57,716 nt of DNA from an uncultured SAR86 cluster bacterium. Its GTDB lineage: Bacteria; Pseudomonadota; Gammaproteobacteria; Magnimaribacterales; D2472. The stretch covers positions 1 to 57,716 of the forward strand of contig CABXPU010000005.1 of assembly GCA_902514105.1 (NCBI GenBank), in the 5' to 3' direction. Position 1 is the stretch's first letter, and each line of letters starts with the position of its first letter. The position numbers and the translations under genes are program-made. A model generated the notes under the pieces. The model worked only from the letters and a program-made list of their open reading frames with translations, did no database searches and was not told the DNA's origin. This document shows, piece by piece, positions 39,958-50,367 of this stretch.

Positions 39958-42816
39958 TTAAATTACTTTAATTTCAAAACCTTCTACTTTTAATTCCTGC
40001 TTAAAACTCTTGCCAGCTAATATTGCTTTTTTAGGCTTGCCGCTCAGATATTTTTCTGTCATAAGTTTTAGATCAGATAATGAACATTCTTTAACTTTTG
40101 TTCTAAATTTTAAGCGCTCTTCTTGTGATTTATTTTGTATTAAATTTAAAAAATCATTCATAGTTTCTCCGGCGGGAGAAAGAGGTTTATCAATAGATGA
40201 AATAACTCCTAAAATACCTTCTTCAAGCTGATCACTTGTAATATTTTCTAACGCCCATTCTCTAGACTTAGAAAATTCATTAAAAGTTTCTCTACATTTT
40301 GGATCCCTATAAGAATAAAATAAAAAGCATCTACTTTTACTGTCATGAGCCGCACCAGCACCGTATGCACCACCTTTTTCTCTAATTGCTGAATGAAGAT
40401 ACCCATTTCTTAAGACAGTCGCTAATACGCTTAATAAAGGCGCATCTGGATGTTTGCTATCTACTGTCGCAAATGCTTCTGCACAAAAAGATACTTGCGA
40501 ACTTGTTACCCAACCTAATTGATTTTGTTGAATTGGTATTAAATCTTGGCTATCAAATTGAATACTTCCTTCATATCTAGGTATACCTAAATTAAGATCA
40601 TTCCGATCTAAAGATGATGCGGTATATGAAAAAATAGGAGTTTGAGATATTTTAGATTGAAGAGATTTCATTAATTCTATAAATTCATCAAGATTATTTT
40701 TGTCTTGTAAATTATCTTTTAAAGATTTTAGATTTTTAATATAAGAGAGGCCTGAAATTATTTCATTTGTAGCAGCTCTTTCACTTATTTGAGCAGCTGC
40801 ACTGCTCATTGCCATACTATGACCGTTTTGAGTTAAGGATTTTTCTGCACTCACTGCACTAAATTCTATAATCTCTTTAACCCTATCCGGATTATTAAAA
40901 TTAGCATTAATTGCAGTTTCAATCATTAGATCTTGCATAGCATTAACATTTTTTTCTAAAGATTTACTTGATATTTTTAAGCCAATTTTTTTTGATTCTA
41001 CTGTATTCCCGGGAAGAAGAATAAACGAAGCATTTACTCCTCCTGTAATTGAAGCTTGGCGTTTTTGTACTTCTTCGTATGAGCTATTGCCTATGCCCAG
41101 GTCAGTAATTAAGTCCCCAAAATTTCTTGATATACTTAATTCGTCATAATTAAGGCTTTCACAAGGGTATATTAATGAATGATACACAAGACCATTGGTG
41201 CCAGCTTTATAATAAAAATCATTTTTAATTTCTTTATCTAATCCAATCGCTGCATTTGGAAATTTTCTAGTTTTAGGAATATCAGCAACTGTAACTTTTG
41301 GCAAGATATCTGGATTATCTATAGATTCTTGTCGTTGTTTTAATTCTTTTGCAAGTTGATTTAGTTTATTTATTTCTTCTTTAGATAACTCTGCTGTCTT
41401 TTGATTTAGATTACTTTTGATCCTTTCTTCTTCTTGTTCATTTAAATCAACTTTTGGCTTTAATTCATAATTTACTCTATGAGGATTAGATATTAACTTT
41501 TGTTCAATTAAGTTTTCAAGATATCCTTCTTTTTCTATATTAACTTTTAGCTGAGTAAAGCTTTTATCAAGATCCAATATTTCTATAGGATTATCTCTAT
41601 GAATACATGCTGGAAGGCAGCTCAACATAAGCTCTAAGCCATAAGGCATTCCGCTTCCTGAAACCTCTCTTTGCTTAATTTCTAATTGGTGTAATGATGA
41701 CTGTATATCTTCCTTAGGTATGCCTTTTTTAATTATTTCTTTTAATGCATTAAGAATGAGCTCTTCTACTTGCAACTGATTGCCTTCTTTAACTCCTTCT
41801 AGACCAGCCGCAAAAACTATTTCTTTATGACTAGTTTCTATGCCAGTTAATGGAGAAGGGGCTATGCCTAATTTAGAATTTTCTAAAACCTTCCTTAATG
41901 GTGAAGCAGAGTTATCTAATAAGATGCTAGAGATTAGGTAAGTTTCAAGAAGTTCATGAGGGTCATGACTTTCGTTAAGAAGCCAGCTTATAACCACATG
42001 ATGATTATCATTATCACCAGGCAATGGGTTGTATGGCTCAGAATGTTTAATTGGAGATGCTAATCTAGTTTCATTTTTAACTTCAATTATTTGTTCAGAG
42101 GGTTCGAAGTGATCTAAAACGTTTTTAGAAACCGTGGTCTGGATTTCAGCTGGATTCATGTCACCAAAAGTAAAGAAAGTTGCATTAGAAGGGTGGTAAT
42201 GTTTTTTATGGAAATTGACTAGCTCTTCATGACTTAATTCGAGTATATTTTCAGGATTGCCTCCGCTATTAAACTGATAAGTTGAATTTGGGTATAAGTA
42301 TTTTGATAATCCATGCCATAACTGGCTTGGGATAGAGCTCATAGCCCCTTTCATTTCATTATAAACAACACCTTTAATTTCTAATTGATTGTCATTATTT
42401 ATCTCCAATCTATGACCCTCTTGCGCAAAATCAAGACTATTAAGGTTTGGAAAAAAAGCTGAATCTAAATATACATCTAATAAATTAGCAAAATCTTTTT
42501 TATTCATTGTTGCGAACGGATATGCCGTCCAATCACTTGAGGTAAATGCATTCATAAAGGTGTTTAAAGATCTTCTGATCATCATAAAAAACGGATCTCT
42601 AACTGGAAATTTCTTTGACCCACACAATGCTGTGTGTTCAAGTATATGAGCAATTCCTTTTGAATCCTCAGGAACTGTTCTGAATGCAACCATAAAAACA
42701 TTTTCAGTTGAATCAGAGGATAAATGTATATGTTTGCAATTGAATTCATCCTCAGTAAAAATCTGAGCCTCTAGGTTTAATAAAGGTATAAATTTTTTTT
42801 CTTCTAGAATGAACAT
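39958..42816 (-). CDS. M16C peptidase (PreP/presequence-protease-like)
   Basis: GIAHILEHTALCGSKKFPVRDPFFMM inverted zinc motif HILEH; 952 aa; C-terminal REKGGAYGAGAAHDSKSRCFLFYSYRDPKC. Confidence 0.93.
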   Translation of the reverse strand: MFILEEKKFIPLLNLEAQIFTEDEFNCKHIHLSSDSTENVFMVAFRTVPEDSKGIAHILEHTALCGSKKFPVRDPFFMMIRRSLNTFMNAFTSSDWTAYPFATMNKKDFANLLDVYLDSAFFPNLNSLDFAQEGHRLEINNDNQLEIKGVVYNEMKGAMSSIPSQLWHGLSKYLYPNSTYQFNSGGNPENILELSHEELVNFHKKHYHPSNATFFTFGDMNPAEIQTTVSKNVLDHFEPSEQIIEVKNETRLASPIKHSEPYNPLPGDNDNHHVVISWLLNESHDPHELLETYLISSILLDNSASPLRKVLENSKLGIAPSPLTGIETSHKEIVFAAGLEGVKEGNQLQVEELILNALKEIIKKGIPKEDIQSSLHQLEIKQREVSGSGMPYGLELMLSCLPACIHRDNPIEILDLDKSFTQLKVNIEKEGYLENLIEQKLISNPHRVNYELKPKVDLNEQEEERIKSNLNQKTAELSKEEINKLNQLAKELKQRQESIDNPDILPKVTVADIPKTRKFPNAAIGLDKEIKNDFYYKAGTNGLVYHSLIYPCESLNYDELSISRNFGDLITDLGIGNSSYEEVQKRQASITGGVNASFILLPGNTVESKKIGLKISSKSLEKNVNAMQDLMIETAINANFNNPDRVKEIIEFSAVSAEKSLTQNGHSMAMSSAAAQISERAATNEIISGLSYIKNLKSLKDNLQDKNNLDEFIELMKSLQSKISQTPIFSYTASSLDRNDLNLGIPRYEGSIQFDSQDLIPIQQNQLGWVTSSQVSFCAEAFATVDSKHPDAPLLSVLATVLRNGYLHSAIREKGGAYGAGAAHDSKSRCFLFYSYRDPKCRETFNEFSKSREWALENITSDQLEEGILGVISSIDKPLSPAGETMNDFLNLIQNKSQEERLKFRTKVKECSLSDLKLMTEKYLSGKPKKAILAGKSFKQELKVEGFEIKVI

Positions 42817-42851
42817 TGGCTTAATATATTTTTTTCTTTAAAATAAAAGTT

Positions 42852-43382
42852 ATGGTTACAAATAGATTTATTATATTTCTTTCAATAGCTTTCTTACAGA
42901 GCTGTTCTTCAACTTTAAATTATTCTATAGAAATTGATTCTGTTGAAAATTTTAATATTGCTGATTATAACGAATTCTCATTAAATATGAATAAATCAAA
43001 TTTAAGTGCAGAAGTTAACCCGATTAAATTTCAGAAATTAGAAACAGCGCTAATTGAGGCTATAGAGGAAAGAGGTCTTAGTTTAAATTCAGAAGCAAAT
43101 CTTAGTATTGAATTAATCATAGAGCCAAAAGAAAAGCTTAGATTAGAAGAAGATTACTTATTAAGAAGACCTCCTTATGGATATACTTATGGTGCATACT
43201 CAATGGATTGGGATAGATTAGAAACAATACCTCAATTTATACTTAGGATTAATGTTAGAGATATAGCTAATGACAGAGTATTATGGACTGGTTTAACAAA
43301 ATGGAGTAAAAGTTCTTCTAAAGACCCTTTAACAGAAGAATATCTTCAATTTATAGTTGATAACATCTTACAGTCTATTTAA
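42852..43382 (+). CDS. DUF4136-like lipoprotein
   Basis: Lipobox IAFLQSC-SS; YSIEIDSVENFNIADYNEFSL...; pattern of DUF4136 lipoproteins. Confidence 0.65.
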   Translation: MVTNRFIIFLSIAFLQSCSSTLNYSIEIDSVENFNIADYNEFSLNMNKSNLSAEVNPIKFQKLETALIEAIEERGLSLNSEANLSIELIIEPKEKLRLEEDYLLRRPPYGYTYGAYSMDWDRLETIPQFILRINVRDIANDRVLWTGLTKWSKSSSKDPLTEEYLQFIVDNILQSI

Positions 43383-45177
43383 CTAAAAACCTTTTAGGAT
43401 TTATAGCTTCTCTTATTTCATTACTAACAGGACTCGTTATCCCACAAATATCACTCATAATCATTTCAGCTAATAAGGGCGCTAGACTTAAACCTCTTGA
43501 TCCCAAACCACCAAGTACAAATACTTTTTGTTTCTCAAGAGAACCAGCAACAGGCATATAGTCTGGGAGGGTAGCTCTAGTTCCTGACCATGAAGCACTA
43601 ATATCTTCTGGGTAAACATGTTTTAATAAATAATTATTTTTTTTCATTATTTCTTCAAAAGAATCACGGTTATTTATTTGAATCTCTTGATTGCTATATA
43701 TAGATCCAGACCAATTTAAATTACTGTATTTGGGTAATACATAACCATTACTGTTAATAGTGCTGTTTATTTTTTCAAGATTTTTATTTTTAATCCCGAC
43801 AATAGCGCCATGCTTAATACCTATTTTAGGCATTAGCGACTGAAGGGAGCTTCCCGAACAAAAAATTAAATGGGAATATCCGTCATATTTTTTACCATTA
43901 TTAAAATTTAAAGAAATATTTTTACCTATTTTATAATCAGAAAAATCATAGCCATTATGTAATGAGATGTTTTTATTTCTTAATATTTGACTGCTTAAAT
44001 CTTTAATAGATACACAGCCACCAATTTTCACCATTAATCCACCGTAAGGCTGGTCAATCTTATTTTGAAAGTTAATCTCTTTTGCTGCTAATGGCTCAAA
44101 TAAATCATTTCTTCCTAGTTTTAATAATCTATCAATCCAGAATTTTCTATCTGCTGAATTATTTAAAAAAATAATTCCAGTGTTCATATAGCCTTCGTAA
44201 TTTAACGAATAAAAATTATGTGAGTAAAAATAAGCTTGAGTTAGCAAATAACTTCTTGCATCTACATCTAATGAAAATTTTGGGTACATAGAGCCAAGAG
44301 GATTTAAATTTAAATTATCATTCTTTTCAAAGAGATCAACTTTAACGCCTTGATTTGCGAGCTTATGTGATAAACATGTACCAGACAAACCAGCCCCAAT
44401 AATCGCAACCCTTAATCCAGAAGATTTAGGAGCAGAATCAAGAAAAGATCCTTTATATTTACCAATTAATTTATGTCTTTTATTACCAAAGCCCTTTACT
44501 TTGTTTACTTCAAAGTTATTTTTTTCTAATTCTCTTCTAACAAAACCTGCAGCAGTATAGGTCCCAAATGTTGTATCTTTTTTACTAAGCATACCGATTT
44601 TATTTATCACAGATTTTGACCACATAGATTTATTATTTTTAGGATCAAAGCCGTCTAAATACCAAGCATCTATTTGGTTGTTTGGATTTTTTAATAAAGA
44701 GGAAAGGGCATCATCAACATCATCCATTATTAAAGTTAATCTAACTTTATATTTAGAAAGATTTATTCTTGTATAGCCTCTATTTGCAATTGGTAGGAAT
44801 TTTATAAATTCATCAGCAAAGTCTTTAATCTCAGGGTAGTTTTTAATTACTTTATTAAAGTCATCAATATTAAAATCAAAGGAATCGATTGAAATATAGT
44901 CTAACCATTTTTTATTTTGAGCATTAGATTTAAACCAGCTAGCAATAGTAATTAGAAAATTTAATCCAAACCCAAATCCTAATTCTCCTATTCTGAAATG
45001 ATCTTTATTTAATTGTTGCCATCTTTGATTTAGCTCATTTGCGTTTATAAATACATCATTTGTTTCATCTACAACATTAGGCTGAAAGAACTTATCATTA
45101 AAATCTGTATTGAAGGGGCTATCCTTTTCCCATTTAATTTTTTGAATATTTCTTTGTAAAGGATGCAATTTTCTCAT
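43375..45177 (-). CDS. mnmC: Bifunctional tRNA (mnm5s2U34) methyltransferase / FAD-dependent cmnm5s2U34 oxidoreductase
   Basis: N-terminal methyltransferase (FRIGELGFGFGLNFL, DAWYLDGFDPKNN) fused to FAD domain (RVAIIGAGLSGTCLSHKLA; VLGGLGSRGLSLAPLLAE). Confidence 0.95.
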   Translation of the reverse strand: MRKLHPLQRNIQKIKWEKDSPFNTDFNDKFFQPNVVDETNDVFINANELNQRWQQLNKDHFRIGELGFGFGLNFLITIASWFKSNAQNKKWLDYISIDSFDFNIDDFNKVIKNYPEIKDFADEFIKFLPIANRGYTRINLSKYKVRLTLIMDDVDDALSSLLKNPNNQIDAWYLDGFDPKNNKSMWSKSVINKIGMLSKKDTTFGTYTAAGFVRRELEKNNFEVNKVKGFGNKRHKLIGKYKGSFLDSAPKSSGLRVAIIGAGLSGTCLSHKLANQGVKVDLFEKNDNLNLNPLGSMYPKFSLDVDARSYLLTQAYFYSHNFYSLNYEGYMNTGIIFLNNSADRKFWIDRLLKLGRNDLFEPLAAKEINFQNKIDQPYGGLMVKIGGCVSIKDLSSQILRNKNISLHNGYDFSDYKIGKNISLNFNNGKKYDGYSHLIFCSGSSLQSLMPKIGIKHGAIVGIKNKNLEKINSTINSNGYVLPKYSNLNWSGSIYSNQEIQINNRDSFEEIMKKNNYLLKHVYPEDISASWSGTRATLPDYMPVAGSLEKQKVFVLGGLGSRGLSLAPLLAEMIMSDICGITSPVSNEIREAINPKRFLVK

Positions 45178-45250
45178 TGTTAATTTAGTTCTTTAAATTA
45201 TTATTAGAATCAATTACCAACTATAATATTTCATTATTAAAATAATAAAT

Positions 45251-46960
45251 ATGAAAACAAGACTCCATTTTATAAAATTCTTTTTTATTCTCTCTCTAGC
45301 CTCTTGCTCCAATGATGAAGTTTCATTCCAAGATGTTGAAATAACTTCGGAAGTTGAAGAGCTCGTTAAGCACAGTGAAGAATTTATACCTAACGTCTAT
45401 TCTTATGAGAATGGAATACATATCGCCATAGGTTATGGTATTGCCAATTCAATCATGATCGAAGGCGATGGTGGAAATATTATTATTGATGCAGCTGATA
45501 GTGTTTATGAAGCAAGTAAAATATATGAAGAGTTTAAGAAAATAAATTCAAATCCGATAAAGGCTATTATCTATACTCATAATCATGGTGATCATACATT
45601 TGGGACCTCCTTTTATTACAATCTTGAAGATGAAAAACCTAAAATTATTGCTCATGAAACAACAGCATATTATGTTGAAAGAATTTTAGGTATTTTAAAT
45701 CCTATCATTGCAGCAAGAAGCTCTAGAATGTTTGGAACATACTTGCCTGAAGGGCAGTTAATCAATGTAGGAATTGGACCCTTTTTAGGCGTTTCACAAA
45801 GCGTTCCTGGTTATATAAAGCCTGATATCACTTTTTCTGATGAATTAAAATTAAATATAGCTGGTGTTGCAATTGAGTTATATCATGCAATCGGAGAAAC
45901 AAATGATCAGCTTTTTGTCTGGCTTCCTGAAAAAAAAGCTTTAATGCCTGGCGATAATCTTTATAAAACTTTTCCAAATTTATACACAATAAGAGGAACT
46001 ACTCACAGAGATGTTCAGGGATGGATTAATAGCTTAGATCATATGAGATCTTTTGAGCCAGAATATTTATTTCCAAGCCACACCAAAGTTATAGAAGGTC
46101 AGGATGTTATGGAAACTCTTACTTTGTATAGAGATGCAATTCAATATGTGCACGATCAAACAATACGATTAATGAATCAAGGATTGTATCCTGACCAAAT
46201 CATTGAAAAAATTAAGTTACCTGAAGAAATTGCAGATTCTCCATTTCTTAATGAGTTTTATGGAACTGTTCGATGGTCAGTTAAAAGTATCTTTAACGGA
46301 TATCTTGGATGGTTTAATGGAAATATAGCAGATCTTGACCCATTATCTAGAGAGGAGGAAGCTATAAGAATTTCTTTAATGGCAGGGGGGTCAGAAAATC
46401 TTTATATAGCATTAGAAAATGCAATTAATGAACAAGATATGCAATGGGCCCTTCAATTAAGTGACCATTTAATAGCTTTAGAATATAAACTTAAAGAAGT
46501 TAGCAAACTGCGAGCGATTGCTGCTGAGTATATTGGTCAACGCTCACCCAACCCTAATAAAAGAAATTACTTTTTAACTAGTGCAATGGAATTAAATCCA
46601 AATTTTGAACTAGAAAATATTATAAGAAGCGATCCGGAATTATTGACTCAATTATCAATGGATAATTTCTTTAATATTTTATCTGTGAGGCTTAATCCTG
46701 AATCTGCAGAATCTGATCAATATAGAGTTTGCTTTAGATTTGATTCAGGCCTTCAGAAAACAATTACCTTAAGAAATAAAATTGCTGAAATCTCATCGAT
46801 TGTTGTTGATTGCGATCTTCAAATAGAGACAGGAGAAAGTGTATTTAAAGAAACATTAGCAGGACTTAATAATCCTTTAATGAAAGTGGCTTCAGGCGAA
46901 ATAAATACTAACGGAAAACCTACAGAGTTTTTAACATTTTTATCAAAATTTACAAATTAA
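45251..46960 (+). CDS. MBL-fold alkyl-sulfatase-like lipoprotein
   Basis: Lipobox SLASC-SN; IIYTHNHGDHTFGTSFY; C-terminal SCP2-like domain; SdsA/BDS1-like architecture. Confidence 0.8.
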   Translation: MKTRLHFIKFFFILSLASCSNDEVSFQDVEITSEVEELVKHSEEFIPNVYSYENGIHIAIGYGIANSIMIEGDGGNIIIDAADSVYEASKIYEEFKKINSNPIKAIIYTHNHGDHTFGTSFYYNLEDEKPKIIAHETTAYYVERILGILNPIIAARSSRMFGTYLPEGQLINVGIGPFLGVSQSVPGYIKPDITFSDELKLNIAGVAIELYHAIGETNDQLFVWLPEKKALMPGDNLYKTFPNLYTIRGTTHRDVQGWINSLDHMRSFEPEYLFPSHTKVIEGQDVMETLTLYRDAIQYVHDQTIRLMNQGLYPDQIIEKIKLPEEIADSPFLNEFYGTVRWSVKSIFNGYLGWFNGNIADLDPLSREEEAIRISLMAGGSENLYIALENAINEQDMQWALQLSDHLIALEYKLKEVSKLRAIAAEYIGQRSPNPNKRNYFLTSAMELNPNFELENIIRSDPELLTQLSMDNFFNILSVRLNPESAESDQYRVCFRFDSGLQKTITLRNKIAEISSIVVDCDLQIETGESVFKETLAGLNNPLMKVASGEINTNGKPTEFLTFLSKFTN

Positions 46961-46961
46961 G

Positions 46962-48182
46962 TTAATTTGATCCTGACGGTATATCTTTGTATGCAATTCC
47001 TTTGTCAGCTCTTGGATCTTGAGGTAGCCCAAGCACTCTTTCTGCAATAATGTTTCTGAGTATTTCATCTGTACCACCGGCTATTCTTAGACCAGGAGAT
47101 CCCAGCCATGCATTTTGAAAGCTATGAACGTCTGAAACATCAGTTCTTAGCATCCCTGACATATCCATAGAATCTATTCCAAAGTTTCCAATAGCTTGAA
47201 GCTTATTTGCGCTGACTACTTTAGTTATTGATGCTTCAGGTCCAGGAGTATCTCCTTTTGATAAGGCGGACATAGTCCTTAATTTAGTATTCTTCAAACC
47301 ATTTGCTTGACAATACCAATCGGCAATAGATTCTCGAACTGCTCTGCTTTCTATTAGCGGATTTCCATGATCATCTTGTTTTTTTGCCCATTCAAATGCC
47401 TCATTTGCATCTGCTCCATTCGCATCACCAACAGCAAGCCTTTCATTCATTAAAGTTGTAATAGCAACTTTCCAACCATCACCAATTTCACCCAATCTCT
47501 GTGAATCAGGTATGCGCACATCATTAAAGTAGACCTCATTAAAAGATGAACCACCTGTAATTTGTTTAATAGGTCTTACATCTATTCCTGGTGATTTCAT
47601 ATCAACAAAAAAGAAAGTTAAGCCTTTATGTTTTTCTAGATTAGGATCATGGCGAACTACAAGAATTCCATAATCTGAAAAATGTGCTCCAGATGTCCAT
47701 ACCTTTTGACCGTTAATAATCCACTCATCGCCATCTTTAACAGCTTTACTTCTTAATCCTGCAACATCAGAGCCGGCAGATGGTTCAGAGAATAATTGAC
47801 ACCAAATTTCTTTACCCTCAGCCATAGGTGGCAAATATCTAGATTTTTGATCTTCAGATGCATATTGCATCATGACTGGACCTGCCATCCCCAGACCAAT
47901 TTCATAAATACCTCTGGGCACATCAAATTGAGACTCTTCTTGACCCCAAATAATTCTTTCCATTGGGCTAGCAGCCAAACCTCCATATTCTTTTGGCCAA
48001 TGTAGCATCGCCCATCCAGCATCAAACTTCTTTTTTTGCCAGTCTGCAGCTTTCTGTAAATAATCTATGTTGGCAAATTCATCTCCATCGCCAATCTCTG
48101 ACTTTAACTTTGCATTGCTCTCAAGCCAATCTCGACATTTTTTTCTAAATTCAGCTTGTTCTTTTGAATCATTAAAATCCAT
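46962..48182 (-). CDS. Acyl-CoA dehydrogenase
   Basis: CQLFSEPSAGSDVAGLRSKAVKDGDEWIINGQKVWTSGAHFSDYGILVVRHD; RIAGGTDEILRNIIAERVLGLP. Confidence 0.93.
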   Translation of the reverse strand: MDFNDSKEQAEFRKKCRDWLESNAKLKSEIGDGDEFANIDYLQKAADWQKKKFDAGWAMLHWPKEYGGLAASPMERIIWGQEESQFDVPRGIYEIGLGMAGPVMMQYASEDQKSRYLPPMAEGKEIWCQLFSEPSAGSDVAGLRSKAVKDGDEWIINGQKVWTSGAHFSDYGILVVRHDPNLEKHKGLTFFFVDMKSPGIDVRPIKQITGGSSFNEVYFNDVRIPDSQRLGEIGDGWKVAITTLMNERLAVGDANGADANEAFEWAKKQDDHGNPLIESRAVRESIADWYCQANGLKNTKLRTMSALSKGDTPGPEASITKVVSANKLQAIGNFGIDSMDMSGMLRTDVSDVHSFQNAWLGSPGLRIAGGTDEILRNIIAERVLGLPQDPRADKGIAYKDIPSGSN

Positions 48183-48193
48183 TTAATACTCCT

Positions 48194-49315
48194 TTATTTT
48201 GAATTTACTAGATTAGATTTCTCTAGACCACAAATTAATTTCTCTTTCCAAGTTGCCAATGAACCAATATTTAATGAGAGCAATTTAGACCTTCTATAAA
48301 AAAGATGACAGTCATACTCCCATGTAAACCCATTACCTCCATGGGTTTGAATATTTTCTTTGGAACAAAATTGAAAAGCCTCTGTAGAACTCACCCTTGC
48401 AGTTGCAGCAGCAACAGCTAACTCCGATGAATCTGTTGAAAGCGCCCATGCGCCATAATAAGAATTAGATTTAGCAAGAGTTATTGCAATATACATATCT
48501 GCAAGCTTGTGTTTAATAGCTTGATACGAACCTATAGCTCTCCCAAATGCAAACCTTTCTTTAGCATAAGTATTAGCCATATCCAGTGAAGCTTGAGCGC
48601 CACCTATTTGCTCAAAAGAAAATAAAACTGCTGCCTGATTTAAAATATTTTGTACTAGCTCCCAACCATTTCCAGCATCACCTATAAGCACGCTTTCTGC
48701 ATCATTAAACTCTATAGAAAAATGCCCTCTGCTTTCATCAATATTTTCTTGGCTATCAATCTTTATAGAAGATTTTTTTAATTCAGTCATTCTTAATTCA
48801 ATCCCAGCTTCTCCAGAACATACTGCAATCACATGAGTAGCTACTCCAGCATCTGGAACAGCAATTTTTTTACCCGTAATATTATTTTTAGAAGATGATA
48901 CAGAAATATTATTTTCAGTTGGAGCAAGCAAATCTTCTGTTATAGCAAGAGTACCAATGCATTCACCTGATACAAGTTTAGGAAGAATATCTTTTTTTAT
49001 ATCTTCACTCGCATATTTAATAATTGCTTCAGTAAACAAATATACTGATGAAGAGAATGGAACCGGAGCCAAAGCTCTACCTAACTCTTCAGCAATTACA
49101 CACAATTCAAGATGACTTAATCCCAAGCCATCGTATTCTTCTGGAATTCTTATTCCAGTCCAACCCATTTCAATTATTTTTTTCCATAAATCTTCATCAA
49201 GCCCGGCCTTATCGTCAAGAACTTTTCTATTTCTAGTTAAAGATCCCTCCTTTTCAAAGAACTTTCTTGCTTCTGATTGTAGAAATTTTTGATCATCTGA
49301 AAAATCTAAATTCAT
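48194..49315 (-). CDS. Acyl-CoA dehydrogenase
   Basis: MNLDFSDDQKFLQSEARKFFEKE; MGWTGIRIPEEYDGLGLSHLELCVIAEELGRALAP; FGRAIGSYQAIKHKLADMYI; QTHGGNGFTWEYDCHLFYRR. Confidence 0.92.
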   Translation of the reverse strand: MNLDFSDDQKFLQSEARKFFEKEGSLTRNRKVLDDKAGLDEDLWKKIIEMGWTGIRIPEEYDGLGLSHLELCVIAEELGRALAPVPFSSSVYLFTEAIIKYASEDIKKDILPKLVSGECIGTLAITEDLLAPTENNISVSSSKNNITGKKIAVPDAGVATHVIAVCSGEAGIELRMTELKKSSIKIDSQENIDESRGHFSIEFNDAESVLIGDAGNGWELVQNILNQAAVLFSFEQIGGAQASLDMANTYAKERFAFGRAIGSYQAIKHKLADMYIAITLAKSNSYYGAWALSTDSSELAVAAATARVSSTEAFQFCSKENIQTHGGNGFTWEYDCHLFYRRSKLLSLNIGSLATWKEKLICGLEKSNLVNSK

Positions 49316-49404
49316 AATTTTATTTTTAGTAATATAATGTTAATAAATGTTAATAGAATATAATTCTAATTACTATAATTTCACTAAAGTTAAGTTCAAA
49401 AAAA

Positions 49405-50070
49405 ATGTCAACACAAGATCAAGAAATTAAGGTTAACAAAGAAGATAGCAACTTTTTAAATAACCAAAAGCAGTCAGGAGGTTTATTTCTCGGCTTTATT
49501 TTTGTTCTTATACTTTCTAGTATTCTTGCTTTAGCGCTCTGGATTAATCAAATCTCAGAAACCAATAACGAAACTATTAAAGGCTATGAAGAGAGAATAG
49601 GTATTTTAGAAGAGCAATTAAGTATCGTAGATTCTGTTAATACTGACTCAATGACAGGGATAGCCTCCCAACTTCAATTTTTAGATAAAGAAATTAGAAA
49701 ACTCTGGGATTTAAGTAATAAGAGAAACAAAGTCCAAATTCAAGAAATTACTAAACAAGTAGGGGTTATTAATAAAAGCATTAAGTTAATAGAGGATACA
49801 ACTGGCAAACTATCATTATCTAACTCAAATGATATTAAAGTCTTAACAAATAAATTATCCTCGATTGAAGCAGAAAATAAATCAATTGATAAAATATACA
49901 AAGATCTAAAGTCTTTAAATACAGATTTTCTATTACTAGAAGAATCAATTCAAGCTTTTGATAATTATAGGAAGCAAAACAATGAATACATTATTCAACT
50001 TCAAAATAAGATTAGATTGCTAGAAAATAATTATCAAAATCTAAACTCTAACAGTAATGTTTTAGAATAA
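49405..50070 (+). CDS. Membrane-anchored coiled-coil protein, unknown function
   Basis: One TM helix (GLFLGFIFVLILSSILALALWI) followed by long predicted coiled coil. Confidence 0.65.
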   Translation: MSTQDQEIKVNKEDSNFLNNQKQSGGLFLGFIFVLILSSILALALWINQISETNNETIKGYEERIGILEEQLSIVDSVNTDSMTGIASQLQFLDKEIRKLWDLSNKRNKVQIQEITKQVGVINKSIKLIEDTTGKLSLSNSNDIKVLTNKLSSIEAENKSIDKIYKDLKSLNTDFLLLEESIQAFDNYRKQNNEYIIQLQNKIRLLENNYQNLNSNSNVLE

Positions 50071-50154
50071 AACATAACTTAATTTTTATTAAAATTTAAG
50101 ATTTCTCTATAAATTGACATTACATCAAATTCGTAGTTTTATAGGCTTGATTTG

Positions 50155-50367
50155 ATGAATAAATGGGTAATACAATTTTCTCTTTTTCTAGCTTTTATAC
50201 CGCTAGCTATACTAATAGGTTATGGATTAATTGTTTTTGCTCCCATTTTTTGTAGTTTTACAGCAATAAACTGCTATCGCTACAACAATCAAAAAGAAAT
50301 GTATATTTGGATTGCAGCAGGGGTATTATCTTTCTTTCTAGCGCTTTTCATGTTGGGTGTATTATGA
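50155..50367 (+). CDS. Small two-TM membrane protein
   Basis: MNKWVIQFSLFLAFIPLAILIGYGLIVFAP...; stop overlaps next gene's ATG (ATGA). Confidence 0.55.
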   Translation: MNKWVIQFSLFLAFIPLAILIGYGLIVFAPIFCSFTAINCYRYNNQKEMYIWIAAGVLSFFLALFMLGVL

